Shown one piece after another: positions 23,206-34,824 of a stretch of 64,000 bases of DNA; position 1 is the first letter of the stretch, and every line of letters starts with the position of its first letter. This DNA comes from Pictodentalium vernedei (taxonomy: Eukaryota; Mollusca; Scaphopoda; Dentaliida; Dentaliidae): NCBI GenBank assembly GCA_031216915.1, contig JAUFNR010000051.1:62001-126000 (forward strand). Reading direction: 5' to 3'. The notes below the pieces were generated by a model. The model was given only the letters and a program-made list of their open reading frames with translations. It searched no databases and had not been told where the DNA came from. The translations under genes and the position numbers were made by a program.

Positions 23206-23761
23206 AAAAACCCAAATTCTGAATAATTTGACCTTGAGGTCAAACTTCAAGGTCAAAGCATGGCAACCTTGGTACGCGACACGTCGTCTTGAGATACTCT
23301 ACACACATACCAAATATCAAAACCATATCTATTAAGGGAAAAAAGTTACAGCCGGACACGAACCAGTCAGAAAAAAAAAAAAAATCTGAATAATCTGACC
23401 TTGAGGCCAAACTTCAAGGTCAAAGCATGGCAGCCTTGGTACGTGACACGTTGTCTTGAGATAATCTATCCACATACCAAATATCAAAACCCTATCTATT
23501 AAGGGAAAAAAGTTACAGCCCGGACACAAACTTGTCAGAAAAGAACCCCGAATTTGGAATAATTTGACCTTGAGGTCAAAGTTCAAGGTCAAAGCATGGC
23601 AACTTTGGTATGCGACACATCGTCTTGAGATAATATACACACATGTCAAATATCAAAACCTTATCTATTAAGAGAGAAAGATTACAGCCCGGACAAGTTT
23701 TGTTACGGACGCACGGACAGAGCGATCACTATAGGGCGTCCGCCTCACGGTGGGGCCCTAA

Positions 23762-24620
23762 TGATCACACATGCAGATTTGTTAAATCCATTCAACATGG
23801 ACAATATAAAGTTATTAAATTTTCTCCTGCCCCGCAGAGTGAAGTGGTCAAATTGTTTCTAACAAATTATGTATAATTTTTGCACAAACTCTACTTTTAA
23901 CTCAACATATTTAGTAGAATCAAATTTCAACCAAATCCATCAATGTACGTTAAAGTTACAACACAAATGTGGAAAAATGGTGCAAAAAAAATGACAAACT
24001 AAGAACCATAACTCCTTTAAAAAAAATTCAGAAAAAGCTGGTTTTCAAACTTGATCAAGAGGTTGTTTAGCAAAAACCACATACCAAATATCAACCACAT
24101 TTACCAAAGTAATTTAAAGCTGCCGAGTTGTGGTGGCTAAAAAGGAATCTGTTCTAGCACCTCAGGGTTATATTTCGATGAGAATATGAGATTCCATTCA
24201 AGCAAAGATTTGTGCAACAAAACCAGTGAGAATCCATGTAGATTCTTGCTGCACCTCTGCTAGGATTCACACGAAAAGAATTGAGTTTACATAGCAGCAG
24301 CAAATACAAGGCTAACATGACCATGAATATCTTGACACTTTGTCAATAAAATTAAATAGCTGTGATGGGTAAAGGGCTAACATGCATTATCAGTATACAA
24401 CAGGGGTTCAACCATGGAGGCCTAATGGGATCCTGGGACACTCATAGTAGGTATGAATTCTCGAAACCATTTTCACAAGAATCCAAATGGATTCTCCCAG
24501 ATTTAGATGAAATATAAGCCCTTTTCCTGAAACTATTAAAACTAGGAAAAAATCTCTGAGGCATAGGACAAATTAGGTAAAAATCATATAACGTTGAATA
24601 ATTCAAACAAGATTTCATTT
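23762..24620. repeat. Decayed tandem repeat (host of later insertions)
   Basis: Units share AAACTTGATCAAGA, AACCACATACCAAATATCAA and GTTAAAGTTA. The same units recur at 24995-25143, 28102-28260 and 29400-29550, showing that the elements between them were inserted into one older array. Confidence 0.65.
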
Positions 24621-24624
24621 GGCA

Positions 24625-24992
24625 GGGGATAAATATGAATCCAGGGACTTGATGTGAACAAAATTGAGTCTGATACCACTAAGGCTCCTGTATACCAAAC
24701 ATCAAAAGATTCCGATTGGTGGTTCTGGATGAAATTTTTTATACTTTGAAAAAAACATTCTGAGTGCTAACAGATTTATGCCCCTTATGGTGGCCCCTGT
24801 GGATGTAGCAACTTTATGTGAACAAACCAGAACTAACATATAATAAGGAACAGGCACACCAATTTTGGCTCAATTTGGTCCGGTAATGTCTGAGGAGAAG
24901 TCGATAATGTAAAGTTCACACCGGACGACAATGGACGAAGGACAGAAAGAGATCATTAAAGCTCCATTTCAGCTATCACTCAGGTGAATTAA
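24625..24992 (-). mobile_element. CACCTGAC-family fragment
   Basis: It ends in CACTCAGGTGAATTAA (24978-24992) preceded by ACCGGACGACAATGGACG. One core unit is present (ATAAATATGAATCCAGGGAC). The hairpin end is missing. Confidence 0.6.
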
Positions 24993-25143
24993 AAATTCCA
25001 AGAAGGCTGGTTTTAAAACTTGATCAGGACACTATTTAGTAGAAACCACATAACGAATTTCAACCAAATCCTTCCACATGATTTAAGTTATAGATATTGC
25101 TCTTATGGAGGAAAAATGAGACGAAAATGACAAACTTAGAACA

Positions 25144-28101
25144 CAAGAGGCCCCAGGGGGCCTGAGGGCACTCACCTGACATGGTAGTCTAAATATCAAA
25201 CCAGGGACTTGACTTGAATAAGCTGCATACGCCCCTCCTAAGAAAAGCATATACCAACTAGATGAAGCGATTGTGCCCACACAATACACAGGATTTTCCT
25301 TCTATTTTTAGTTCCTGCACTTTTACGTCCCAAAATTGAGATAAATGCATAAAAAACAGATTTTTTTCCCAAACAAAATACTTTCAGCCTAAATTTTTTT
25401 CGTCTTCTTTTTTGTCTTAAAACTGACTGAAATGCATAAAAAACAAAAAAAAAAATTTTCAGGATTTTGGTCCAAAATTTTCTAAGTCCCACCCGGACCC
25501 CAAATTTTCAGGGAAAAAAAAAAAAAAATTTCTCTTAAAATTTACCAAAACGCATAAAAAACAAAAAAAATTTTTTTTTCGGATTTTGGTCCAAAATTTT
25601 TGTAAGTTTCACCCGGAACCCAAATTTTCAGGGTAAAAAAAAAATTTTGTTTTTTTGTCTTAAAATTGAGAGAAATACATAAAAAACAAAAAAAAATTTT
25701 TTTCGGATTTTGGTCCAAAATTTTCTAAGTCCCACCCGGACTCCAAATTTTCAGGGGAAAAAAAAAAAAAATTTTTTTTGTCTTAAAATTGACAGAAACG
25801 CCTAAAAAACAAAAAAAAAAAAATTCAGGATTTTGGTCCAAAATTTTCTAAGTCCCACCTGGACTCCAAATTTTCAGGGGAAAAAAATGGGTTTTTTTTC
25901 TCTTAAAATTGACCAAAACGCATAAAAAACCAAAAAAAAAATTTCAGGATTTTGGTCCAAAATTTTCTAAGTCCCACCCAGACCCCAAATTTTCAGGGAA
26001 AAAAGAAAAAAAAAATTTTTCTCTTAAAATTGACCAAAACGCATAAAAAACAAAAAAAAAAAATTTTTCGGATTTTAGTCCAAAATTTTCTAAGTCCCAC
26101 CCGGACCCCAAATTTTCAGGGGGAAAAAAAAAAAAATTTCTCTTAAAATTGACCAAAACGCATAAAAAACAAAACAAAATTTTTTTCGGATTTTGGTCCA
26201 AAATATTTTAAGTCCCACCCGGACCCCAACTTTTGAGGGGAAAAAAAAAAAAAAAATTTTTCTCTTAAAATTTACCAAAACGCATAAAAAACAAAAACAA
26301 AAAATTTCAGGATTTTGGTCCAAAATTTTCTAAGTCCCATCCGGACCCCAAATTTTCAGGGTAAAAAAAAAAATTTTTTTTTTGTCTTAAAATTGAGAGA
26401 AATGTATAAAAAACAAAAAAAAAATTTCAGGATTTTGGTCCAAAATTTTCTAAGTCCCACCCAGGCCCCAAATTTTCAGGGGAAAAAATTTTTTTTTTTT
26501 TCTCTTAAAATTGACCAAAACGCATAAAAAACAAAAAAAAAGTTTTTTCGGATTTTGGTCCAAAATATTCTAAGTCCCACCCGGACCCCAAATTTTCAGG
26601 GGAAAAAGAAAAAAAATTTTCTCTTAAAATTGACCAAAACGCATAAAAAACAAAAAAAAATTTTTTTTCGGATTTTGGTCCAAAATATTTTAAGTCCCAC
26701 CCAGACCCCAACTTTTGAGGAAAAAAAAAGAAAATTTTGGTCCAAAATTTTCTAGGTCCCACCCGGACCCCAAATTTTCAGGGGAAAAAAAAAAAAAAAA
26801 TTTCTCTTAAAATTTACCCAAACGCATAAAAAAACCAAAAAAATTTTTTTTTCGCATTTTGGTCCAAAATTTTCTAAGTCCCACCCAGACCCCAAATTTT
26901 TGTCTTAAAATTGACAGAAAGGCATAAAAAACAAAAACAAAAAATTTCAGGATTTTGGTCCAAAATTTTCTAAGTCCAACCCGGACCCCAAATTTTCAGG
27001 GAAAATTTTTTTTTTTTTTATTTTGTCTTAAAATTGACCAAAACGCAGAAAAAAAAAAAAAAAAAAATTTCCGGATTTTGGTCCAAAATTTCTAAGTCCA
27101 CAACAGGACCCCAAATTTTCAGCCTAAATATAAACCTAGGGACTTGGCTTCAACAAACTTGAATCTCACCCCCCTAAGGATGCTGCATACCAAATATCAA
27201 AACATTCTTATTGCTAGATCTGAAGAAGATTTTTCAAAAATACTCCTCATACTGCACTAATTTAAACATTTGGGCTCCCATAGAGAGCCCAAATATCCAC
27301 CCAGGCAATTGCTTTCAATAAACATGTGAAACAATCTTCCAAAGATGTTATATGTGAAATTTTAAAGCTTTTGGAGCAGTGCTTTGGGAGAAAAGTAGTC
27401 TTATGTTTTTCCCATTACCCACAGTGTTAAAAAATGCTGACTCAGCACTTTTTCAAAGTCCCCAAAAAGTACCCCATGATAAAACCGATGGCAATTTTTT
27501 TTTACCATTCCATTCTGTTCGTCCTAAGGAAGCTTCACAACAAATAAGAATTCTCAGTGCCGTGTAGTTTTGGAGATATGGGAGTTTTCATTTTTTTCTA
27601 TTTTTAGCTCCTGTGGTTCCCACGGGGCGATGGGAAAAAAAAAATTCTGCATAAATTAGGTACTTATGACATAATAAGCACTCACGTAAAATCGGCCTCG
27701 CGGTTTGGAAAATAGAAATTTGGGGCAGGGCCAAAATTTTTGCCCCTCCTTTAACATCGTCAAATATAGCCCCTCGAACTTCTCTTGAACAAACTTGAGT
27801 CTACACTCTCAAAAGGAAGCTGCATACCAAATATCAAGTCTCTGCTATTGCTGGTTCTTGAGAAGAAGATTTTTTAAGAATTGGAGCATTTTTGCCCCAT
27901 CCCTCTACTCAATATGAGCCGAAACCTAATTTGACAAAAAAAAAAATGCCCTTATATAACCCCTAATCACATAAAATTTCATTAATATGCGGCCAGTGGT
28001 TTGGGAGAAAAAGGCCCAAACACCATCTTCACGACGGACGACAGACGCCGGACGAAAAGTGATCAGAATAGCTCACCCTGACTTTCAGTCAGGTGAGCTA
28101 A
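25144..28101 (-). mobile_element. CACCTGAC-family element 2, both ends present
   Basis: The left end (CAAGAGGCCCCAGGGGGCCT, then CTCACCTGAC) and right end (GTCAGGTGAGCTAA at 28088-28101) match element 1. The right third (27380-28050) resembles 22480-23160. The interior is dominated by an A-tract minisatellite. Flanks are the decayed tandem repeat described at 23762. Confidence 0.65.
25470..27120. repeat. A-tract minisatellite, unit about 120 bp, about 15 copies
   Basis: Each unit has GGATTTTGGTCCAAAATTTT, TAAGTCCCACCCGGACCCCA, a run of A and T, and AAAACGCATAAAAAACAAAA. The constant word TAAGTCCCACCC recurs near 25490, 25731, 25849, 25971, 26094, 26212, 26332, 26452 and onward to 27091. Homopolymer lengths vary between units. 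Open frames on both strands here are by-products of the period. Confidence 0.9.
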
Positions 28102-28633
28102 TAACTCCAGTGAAAGAAAAATCAGTACATCCTGTTTTTCAAACTTGATCAAGATATTGTGAAACAGAAACCACATACTGCATTTCAACCGAATCCAACA
28201 ATGGATGTTAAAGTTATCATGTTAATGGATGAAAATCGACTAAAAACCATAACTCCAGTATAAGAACAAGAAATGTCCCTGGAGTAACTCATGCCCCCAT
28301 AATAACCAGAGGACACCGTTGGACGGTGCATAATATGCCCGCACTTCCAGAAATTATAAAACATCATTCATCTTCCAATTGAACTTTACTGTCAGTTTCT
28401 CCATTTTAGTTAATTATGCATGTACTTATTCAAAAAGTCTTGAAAATGAAAAAAAATCTGGAAAACTCTAAAAATTCTAAGTTCAAGGGCAGACTGGCAG
28501 TAACTCCACCAAAAATCAACAGAGTGGAGCAAAATTTGAACTTGATCTGTAAGTATCCATAACAAAGCTGTATACCAAACTTTTCTTCTCAATATGTCCA
28601 TCCATAATGAAAAAAGTCCAGAAAACAATTCAT

Positions 28634-28707
28634 TCCATCCATCCATCCATCCATCCATCCATCCATCCATCCATCCATCCATCCATCCATCCATCCATCC
28701 ATCCATC

Positions 28708-28797
<90 letters not shown>

Positions 28798-28817
28798 CGA
28801 CAGACAGACAGACAGAC
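28634..28817. repeat. Adjacent (CCAT)n and (ACAG)n microsatellites
   Basis: About 18 CCAT-type units (28634-28706) switch directly into about 27 CAGA-type units (28709-28817). The translated PSIH and DRQT repeats are artefacts. Confidence 0.95.
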
Positions 28818-28971
28818 TTAATGATAGTATACAGTTTGACTATTGCAGACAGAATAGTTTCTGAGTTATGGCTGACATGACAAGTGAAGTGACTTTCCTA
28901 CGTTAAGTACTCAAGTATGACCTTGACGCTGAAGATGCACATGTAAGTATACATAAATATCAACAGACTTT

Positions 28972-29140
28972 GAGGTGCTATACAAGTGAGGGAAATTTGT
29001 TTACTTTGAAATTCCTATCTCTCATATTCCATAAATTTAAATTAAATGTACACAAATTATACACCAAAATGAAGGTTGTGATATATAGTATATATCTGTA
29101 TAGAACACGAAAACTATATGCAATCAACTCACAGAGTTTC
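28972..29140 (+). repeat. Dispersed repeat, copy 2 of 2
   Basis: It matches 7517-7672 in order and orientation, with a short TATA-rich insertion near 29092. Confidence 0.7.
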
Positions 29141-29560
29141 ATTCATTTTTAAGTTATGACTGGTACACAAATTTTGACAGATTATACGTGTGACCTTGAA
29201 ATGTGACTTTGCACCCTGAAGTTACAGACCCTCATATGCTGAGTGACATATTCTCCAGTTGTACATGTCCTATGTAATTGTGTGGAGTTTGGTGAGTATT
29301 AACAATGCTAATAGTTTTCAAGTTATTGGATCAGACATACTGACACACATGCTCACTTCAGTCACTATTTGCTAGGCAACCTATGTCAGGGGGCATAAAA
29401 GCAAGAGAATGTTGATTTTCACAACTTGAACAAGACATTGTTTAGCAGTAAACAAATATCAAATTTTAGCCAAAGCCCTCAACATATGTTAAAGTTATTG
29501 GGATAACAAGGACAAATGAGTGAAAAAAGATAACCAAAGAACCATAATTTCAACAAAACC

Positions 29561-30651
29561 AGAGGCTCAAGTGAGCCTAAAGAATCTTTTTTAAAAAGTG
29601 ACAGAATGTTCCAGCCAGTTTAAATCTCCCAATCATGAAGCTAATAGATAACATACAACAAGTATTTGGCCCATGCAGCTTAACCCTTTACCTAACATAG
29701 TGGCCAAAAACGGCCAGAAAATTAACCAGAATAAGCCTACCACAGTCTAGAATACCTCGGAAGTTTCTCAATAAATTCATACAAATATGGATAGCAATTG
29801 AACCAGCTCCAAAAGCTGGTTCTAATGATAGCCATATTTGTATCACTTTATTGAAAAATTGTGAAATGTTTTTGGAAAATGTAAAATTTAATTTATTTTT
29901 TAAAAATACTGTGGTAGGTAAAGGGTTAAAATGGGGTTTTGAAATTCTTTTCTACATTCAGCTGCAGGGTTCCCACAAGGGTGTGTAAAATTCCTTTTTG
30001 AAAATTTCAAATGCATGTCACCCAATAACCCTGCATACTAAATTTGGATAAAATCAACCAATCTGTTCCAAAAATGGAAAAAAGTTGGAATTAGGCCTTT
30101 GAGTGTTAAAATTAAATGAGTTAATGTGTATAATTATGCACTTTTTGTATATTCTGTACGTGAAAAGTCTGCGGAAAGTCTCCCAATCCATACTCGTCAT
30201 ATGCAAGAAAAAAAACAAAAATTATAAATAAAACCCTCCCTCCCTTACTGATTTAAAAAAAAATGCCTGAGAATCATATTTATTTTGTGTGGCCTTAGCA
30301 TTTGAATTTTCTCTATTTTTAGCTCCTGGGGATGCAACATGTCACATAATAATACTGCATACCAAATTTGGTTCACACTGACCAACTGGTTTGAAAAATA
30401 GAAATTTTGTGTGTAGCCATAAATTATGCCCCTGTCAACATGCCCGAGAAACTTTTTTGAGTCTTCAGCACATAAAGAAGATGCAAATTTTACGTAATCT
30501 CAAAGCATTATGATTGGTGGTTTACATGTATGAGATTTTTAAAGAATGGTTTGATTTGGGCTAGTGGTTCTGAAGAAGAAGACTGAGATGAAAATGAACG
30601 AGGGACAAGTGATGGCAATTGCTCATGCTGACTCTCAGTCAGGTAAGCTGA
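29561..30651 (-). mobile_element. CACCTGAC-family element 3
   Basis: The left end has a terminal hairpin AGGCTCAAGTGAGCCT. The right end has CAGTCAGGTAAGCTGAAC. Ends have diverged from elements 1 and 2. A piggyBac MITE lies inside at 29684-29925. Confidence 0.5.
29684..29925 (-). mobile_element. piggyBac-type MITE, copy 5 (variant core)
   Basis: TTAA at 29680-29683 and 29926-29929. Ends are CCCTTTACCTAACATAG and, inverted, CCCTTTACCTACCACAG. The core palindrome is different from copies 1-3 (GGATAGCAATTGAACCAGCT and its complement). Confidence 0.8.
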
Positions 30652-31010
30652 ACAATTTGTAGAGGGCTGTTTTTAACTTGATCAAAACTTGGTTTAGTAC
30701 AAAAGTGGGCCACGCCAAAAATATCCATTTCCGATTCTTTTGCAGAATGTGTTAAATGCTGTGCACCTAAGTTATTTCTGGTTTCTTGAAAACTTTCACC
30801 TGATTCCAGTAATGAAAATCTTTAAATGCTGTTTGCAAACACCTATTTCTGATTTCTTTATAAAGATATTTTACTCCCCAAAAAGTCTCCATAAATTCTT
30901 TCTTTACAGTTTTTTTCTGATGCTTTCAACATTTTCACACAGACTCAAATTTACTGATCACAAAAAATTCTGTTTCTCTCAGTTTCTCTAGTATTTAGTT
31001 ATTTATTTAT
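30652..31010. other. AT-rich DNA, nothing recognised
   Basis: The plus-strand frame 30740-30991 is Phe/Ser-rich and AT-driven, without a domain. I see no supported gene. Confidence 0.5.
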
Positions 31011-31118
31011 TGGTGTTTACGGTCACACATTTCTGCACAATGGCTAATCATGACCATGACAGTTTTACGGGTGGAGGAAGCCGGAGTACCCGGAGAGAAC
31101 CACCGAACAACTGTCCAA
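31011..31118 (-). mobile_element. SINE-3, tail fragment
   Basis: TTATTTATTTATTGGTGTTTACGG and GTTTTACGGGTGGAGGA regions match the 3' part of SINE-4. The head is missing; homology stops near 31118. Confidence 0.75.
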
Positions 31119-32898
31119 ATGGATTCTCGTAAATTTTGCTACGAGAATCCATTCACGATACCTTAAAAGATATTTGTTCCCAAACCAAGGGTTTGTTTGT
31201 TGAGGTGGTTGTTGGTGTAAGGTGGGGAGGGGGGGGGGGGGGGGGCATTTGACTTTTCTTCTTTTTGTTTTGATCCCAACTGTATGTGATAAACCATCAT
31301 CACACCATTGACAATCCACCACATGTGCTATTAAAACAAATTTGTCAACAGTGATATTATTTTAAACTTCATTCAAGGGAGATATACTATGTAGTAAATA
31401 CTTTTGGTGAAATGTTACTGGATGTTACTGGATAAGGTTACCCCCCCCCCCCCCCACCTGCCCCCCTCCCCCCCCCCCCCCCCCCAGAAGGACTGTCAGT
31501 TTTACATCCATCAAAGAGAAATGCACCTTGTACTCGAGCGCAATTCAGACTGGATGTCACTTTTTACATTTTTACACAGGCATATGCTCCGGCCGGCCAT
31601 CTGATGAAAATAATTCCAAGAAAAAAAATAAACCCCCTCTCCTGCATGTTTAAATATATAGAAGGGGGAGGGGAGGTTTTTTTCTCAGCAAATGGGTTGG
31701 AGCAGGTGCTTGTGCTTATAATTTCGTCCCGCGCCTGTCAAGAAGGTGTCGGGTTGTTTTGCCCCAATACTCGTTTGCACCCCCCCCCCCATCCCCCGCG
31801 AGTCATTTCACCCCAATTCCCATTCGTCCAAGGTCATTTCGCCCTAATCGCGGGGCGAAATGAATCGGGACAAAGGGATATTGGGTTGACGGCACAGGAG
31901 CGTCAAGAATTATGCACAGAACTTGGAGTCGTTTGCCAAAATTTCAATCCAAGCATACCAATATGCAAATGAAGTGACCCAACGTTTCAAACAGATAAAA
32001 CGTTACTCATTTTATCACTGTAGCGATTCATTTTCGCACAAAACCTTGTTCGTGAAGCTGTATCAGATGTCTGGGTGATAGCATCATTATATTCAATAAA
32101 TATATCCAGCAAAACGCAAAGAAATAAGCAAGGCGTATCACCAAACAATGGCTTAGGTTGTATTTACATTTGGGAAAACCCACATGCTTTGAGTAGTCTC
32201 CCTTGATGTGCTGCCTTGTTTCTGTTTCTGTTTTAACGTAATTAAACAGCTGATTTCTCCCTGTTTTTCACTCCCGCTCCTGGAAACGTTTTGTTTTCAA
32301 AATGACAACATATCAAAATATTTCTTAATTCTCCCAGTATACTTTCCAGTATGTATTATTCTTTGGGTTTTTTTAAACAAATTTCTTACCACTACCGGGT
32401 AAACTGTTTGGCATTTGCGGACATCCGACGTCATCGCCGTGTATGTATAGCTTGCCTAACTTTGTGTCAACTTAAGTTTGCACTGAATTCTGTGGCTGGG
32501 GGCAGGTTCAAAGTCTCGAAAATATCAAACCAACCCATGTACCTTTCCCACTCTTTTATATTACGCACCCCTGCGCTTATTCACTGGCCAGAAACCCTCA
32601 TATCCGTTCATTTTCGGTCTTTGAAACAATACGCTTTTTTATTTTTTTAGTCCTCCATTTTTGTGCTATGTACGAAGTTCATAGCAATAAAAAGGCCCAA
32701 CGCGGGCCATTTTCGTCAACGCGGCGGTGCCTGATAATCAATTGACTTTTTTTTAGGCCTAACGGCTTTATTGTTTAACCTTATCAGTCCACGTGAATCC
32801 ATTCAAGATGGGTACTCGAATCCACTTGGATTCACGCAGGACTGACTTGCGAGAATCTTTACGCGAATGGATTTGCGTCGGATTTTCAGTATTTTTCA
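31119..32898. other. Mostly low-copy DNA with homopolymer runs
   Basis: It contains a small palindrome (ATGGATTCTCG/CGAGAATCCAT, 31122-31152), a G run at 31229-31245, C runs at 31441-31455 and 31468-31485, and a related GAATCCA-type palindrome near 32795-32845. Open frames up to 122 codons (31604-31972) have no recognisable domain. No gene is called. Confidence 0.5.
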
Positions 32899-32962
32899 CC
32901 CCTGTACTGAGGACCTCTCGGCTTGCAGCCTGCACCTCTACCTACTGAGCCAGTATGTCCCC
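32899..32962 (-). mobile_element. tRNA-like SINE head (Cys-type arm)
   Basis: On the minus strand GGGGACATACTGGCTCAGTA carries an A box, and GGCTGCAAGCC forms an anticodon-arm-like hairpin with a GCA triplet, followed by GAGAGGTCC. The T-arm region is degenerate. It reads as a tRNA-Cys-derived SINE head or tRNA pseudogene, not a functional tRNA. Confidence 0.5.
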
Positions 32963-33012
32963 GTTTCTCTAGTAGTTTTGCATTGCTTCTGATGTCTTAC
33001 ACTTAGTATATA

Positions 33013-33685
33013 CAGTGGAATCCTGTTAACTGAATATCCACTTTGCCAATGAAAATTATTCAATTAACAGGAATATTCAATTAACAGGAATTGTGTCAGT
33101 TTCCTATGTTCTAGACATAACCTTAACATTTATTCTATTATATCTCGTTTGACAGAGCTCCATGAGCTCTGTCAAACAAGATATGATTGATTAAATGCCT
33201 GTATTGGATGTACTGAGGCCAAATAGGTCTGTACACAAAGAAAAACTGGGGAGAGTCTGGGTAATTTCTTGACAGGTTACAAGATTTTTTATTCAATTAA
33301 CCCTTTACCTAACATGAAAAGCAGAGGACACTTGCCCAAAGTATTTTTGACTAATTTTTTTCATTTTTTGTCTCAAAAACATAGGTTATGACCCCTCTTT
33401 GGAACGAGCTGGAGAAGCTCGTTCTAATGAGGAGCCATAACCTATGTTTTTGAGACAAAAAATGAAACGATAATAAAAATAAATTTTCGATTTTTGAGAA
33501 TAGCACTGGCCGGTTTTGGCCGTTACATTGGGTAAAGGGTTAACAGGAGTTTACTCTATAATCTATATTCAATTAACAGGTCCAATTTGTACTGGAGGTA
33601 TGGTAAATGGTTTTGTGTTGGGAAATTATATTCAATTAAACAGGGTTATTCAGTTAAGAGATATCCAATTAAGTGGGCTCCACTG
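33013..33685. mobile_element. Tigger/pogo-like non-autonomous element
   Basis: Ends are CAGTGGAATCCTGTTAACTG and, inverted, CAGTGGAGCCCACTTAATTG, flanked by TA at 33011-33012 and 33686-33687. CAGTGG ends with TA sites are typical of the pogo/Tigger branch of Tc1-mariner. It contains several ATTCAATTAACAGG subrepeats, a perfect hairpin around GACAGAGCTCCATGAGCTCT (about 33157), and a nested piggyBac MITE. Confidence 0.75.
33301..33539 (+). mobile_element. piggyBac-type MITE, copy 6, nested in the Tigger-like element
   Basis: TTAA at 33297-33300 and 33540-33543. The host phrase ATTCAATTAACAGG is split exactly at TTAA. Interior as in copy 1. Confidence 0.88.
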
Positions 33686-33893
33686 TACATGTAGTGGTTA
33701 TTTTACACACTCTTTGACATACAAGCACAATCTGAGTGTTGGAAGTTTTTTTCTGATTTGTGGCTTATTGTCCCTTTAACACAAACAGCAGATGGCACTT
33801 GCAAACTAAAATAATGTCAAGAATGATTATGCCCCTGCACCTCATCACCACAGATGCCCATTCCCCAATTCGTCCACCAAAACAGTAGCCCAC

Positions 33894-34752
33894 CAGGGCT
33901 GGCATTCTGAAAAATGTAGGAGGGCAAAAAATCACTCTCCTCAATCAGCTTAGGAGAGCAATTAGCTTTACACAGCATTTTAAGTATCCAGTTGAACGAA
34001 CTCATTGAAACTGAAACCAACAGACTACATCAGTGATTTTATTAACTTTACAAAGGTAAAGCGAAATCTCTTGGACATCTAGATGTCTCACTCAACAACC
34101 GAACACACACTTGACAAGACCTGTGTGTGTACCCAGACCTGTTGTCCAAGAAAGTCATACCCCTACCACTACCACCTTCAACCCCCCAAGGGGGGTTGAA
34201 GGTGGTAGTGGTAGGCATAAGAAAGTCATACCCCTACCACTACCACCTTCAACCCCCCCAAGGGGGTTGAAGGTGGTAGTGGTAGGCGTATGACTTTCTT
34301 AGACAACAGGTCTGCTTGAATCTACAGTCACATCCTGGTGCAAGTGCTTCAATTGACAGGATAGTAGTAATGGTAGTATATTATAGTGTCAATATTCCTT
34401 GAATAATTACCCCTCAAACTGTGATGTCAGTTCTTGAACTTGAAACTGACAGAAAAAAAAATATTGCTGTGACCCATTTTGCTTCAAATGATTGCAACTG
34501 TGTTTGGGTATGGTTGCAGCCATTACCTTTTACCACTAAACCACTTTCAAAATGAAATTACGTGATGTTATGTGACTTCGAAGTTAAATTGCATTTTTGC
34601 TTTACAACAAAAATTTAATGTGAGCATAATACATGTAATCTCAATCATCCCAGACCAAAATATTTAGGAGGGCAATTTTTCGCTCTCCTTAATTCTTTCA
34701 GGAGGGCAGTAAGGAGAGCTAAAAAATGGCTCTCCTGAAATTGCCAAGCCTG
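33894..34752. mobile_element. hAT-like MITE candidate
   Basis: Ends are CAGGGCTGGCATT and, inverted, CAGGCTTGGCAATT. GCCCAC occurs at both flanks, possibly an eroded 8-bp target duplication. Subterminal GGAGGGCAAAAAATCACTCTCC motifs repeat near both ends. The double hairpin lies inside. Confidence 0.5.
34134..34314. repeat. Tandem pair of long near-perfect hairpins inside one larger hairpin
   Basis: CAGACCTGTTGTC and its complement GACAACAGGTCTG close the structure. Inside are two consecutive hairpins, each with arms CCCCTACCACTACCACCTTC and its complement, meeting at a run of C and G with almost no loop. Confidence 0.9.
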
Positions 34753-34824
34753 GCCCACAGGACATTATTGCCCCTGCTTTACTGTAAACCATCATATGGT
34801 GAAGGCAAATTAATATTTTAAATT

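Larger units (their letters stand above)
18546..23761 (-). mobile_element. Helitron-like non-autonomous element B (outer shell of nest)
   Basis: Read on the minus strand, the 3' end at 18546 finishes ATCACCGTGATATCTAG: a small hairpin (ATCAC-C-GTGAT) followed by CTAG, fitting the Helitron CTRR end. The 5' end is TTAGGGCCCCACCG at 23761. The host bases are A (18545) and T (23762) with no duplication, the Helitron insertion rule. The core at about 23208-23700 is three units of about 155 bp (GACCTTGAGGTCAAACTTCA). It is interrupted by 18698-23205. Confidence 0.65.

Noticed and set aside
28410..28864. Frames with PSIH, DRQT and MDGW repeats
   Set aside because: Translations of tetranucleotide microsatellites on both strands.
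31604..31972. 122-codon frame (plus)
   Set aside because: It crosses a C run and low-complexity sequence; no domain or plausible start context.
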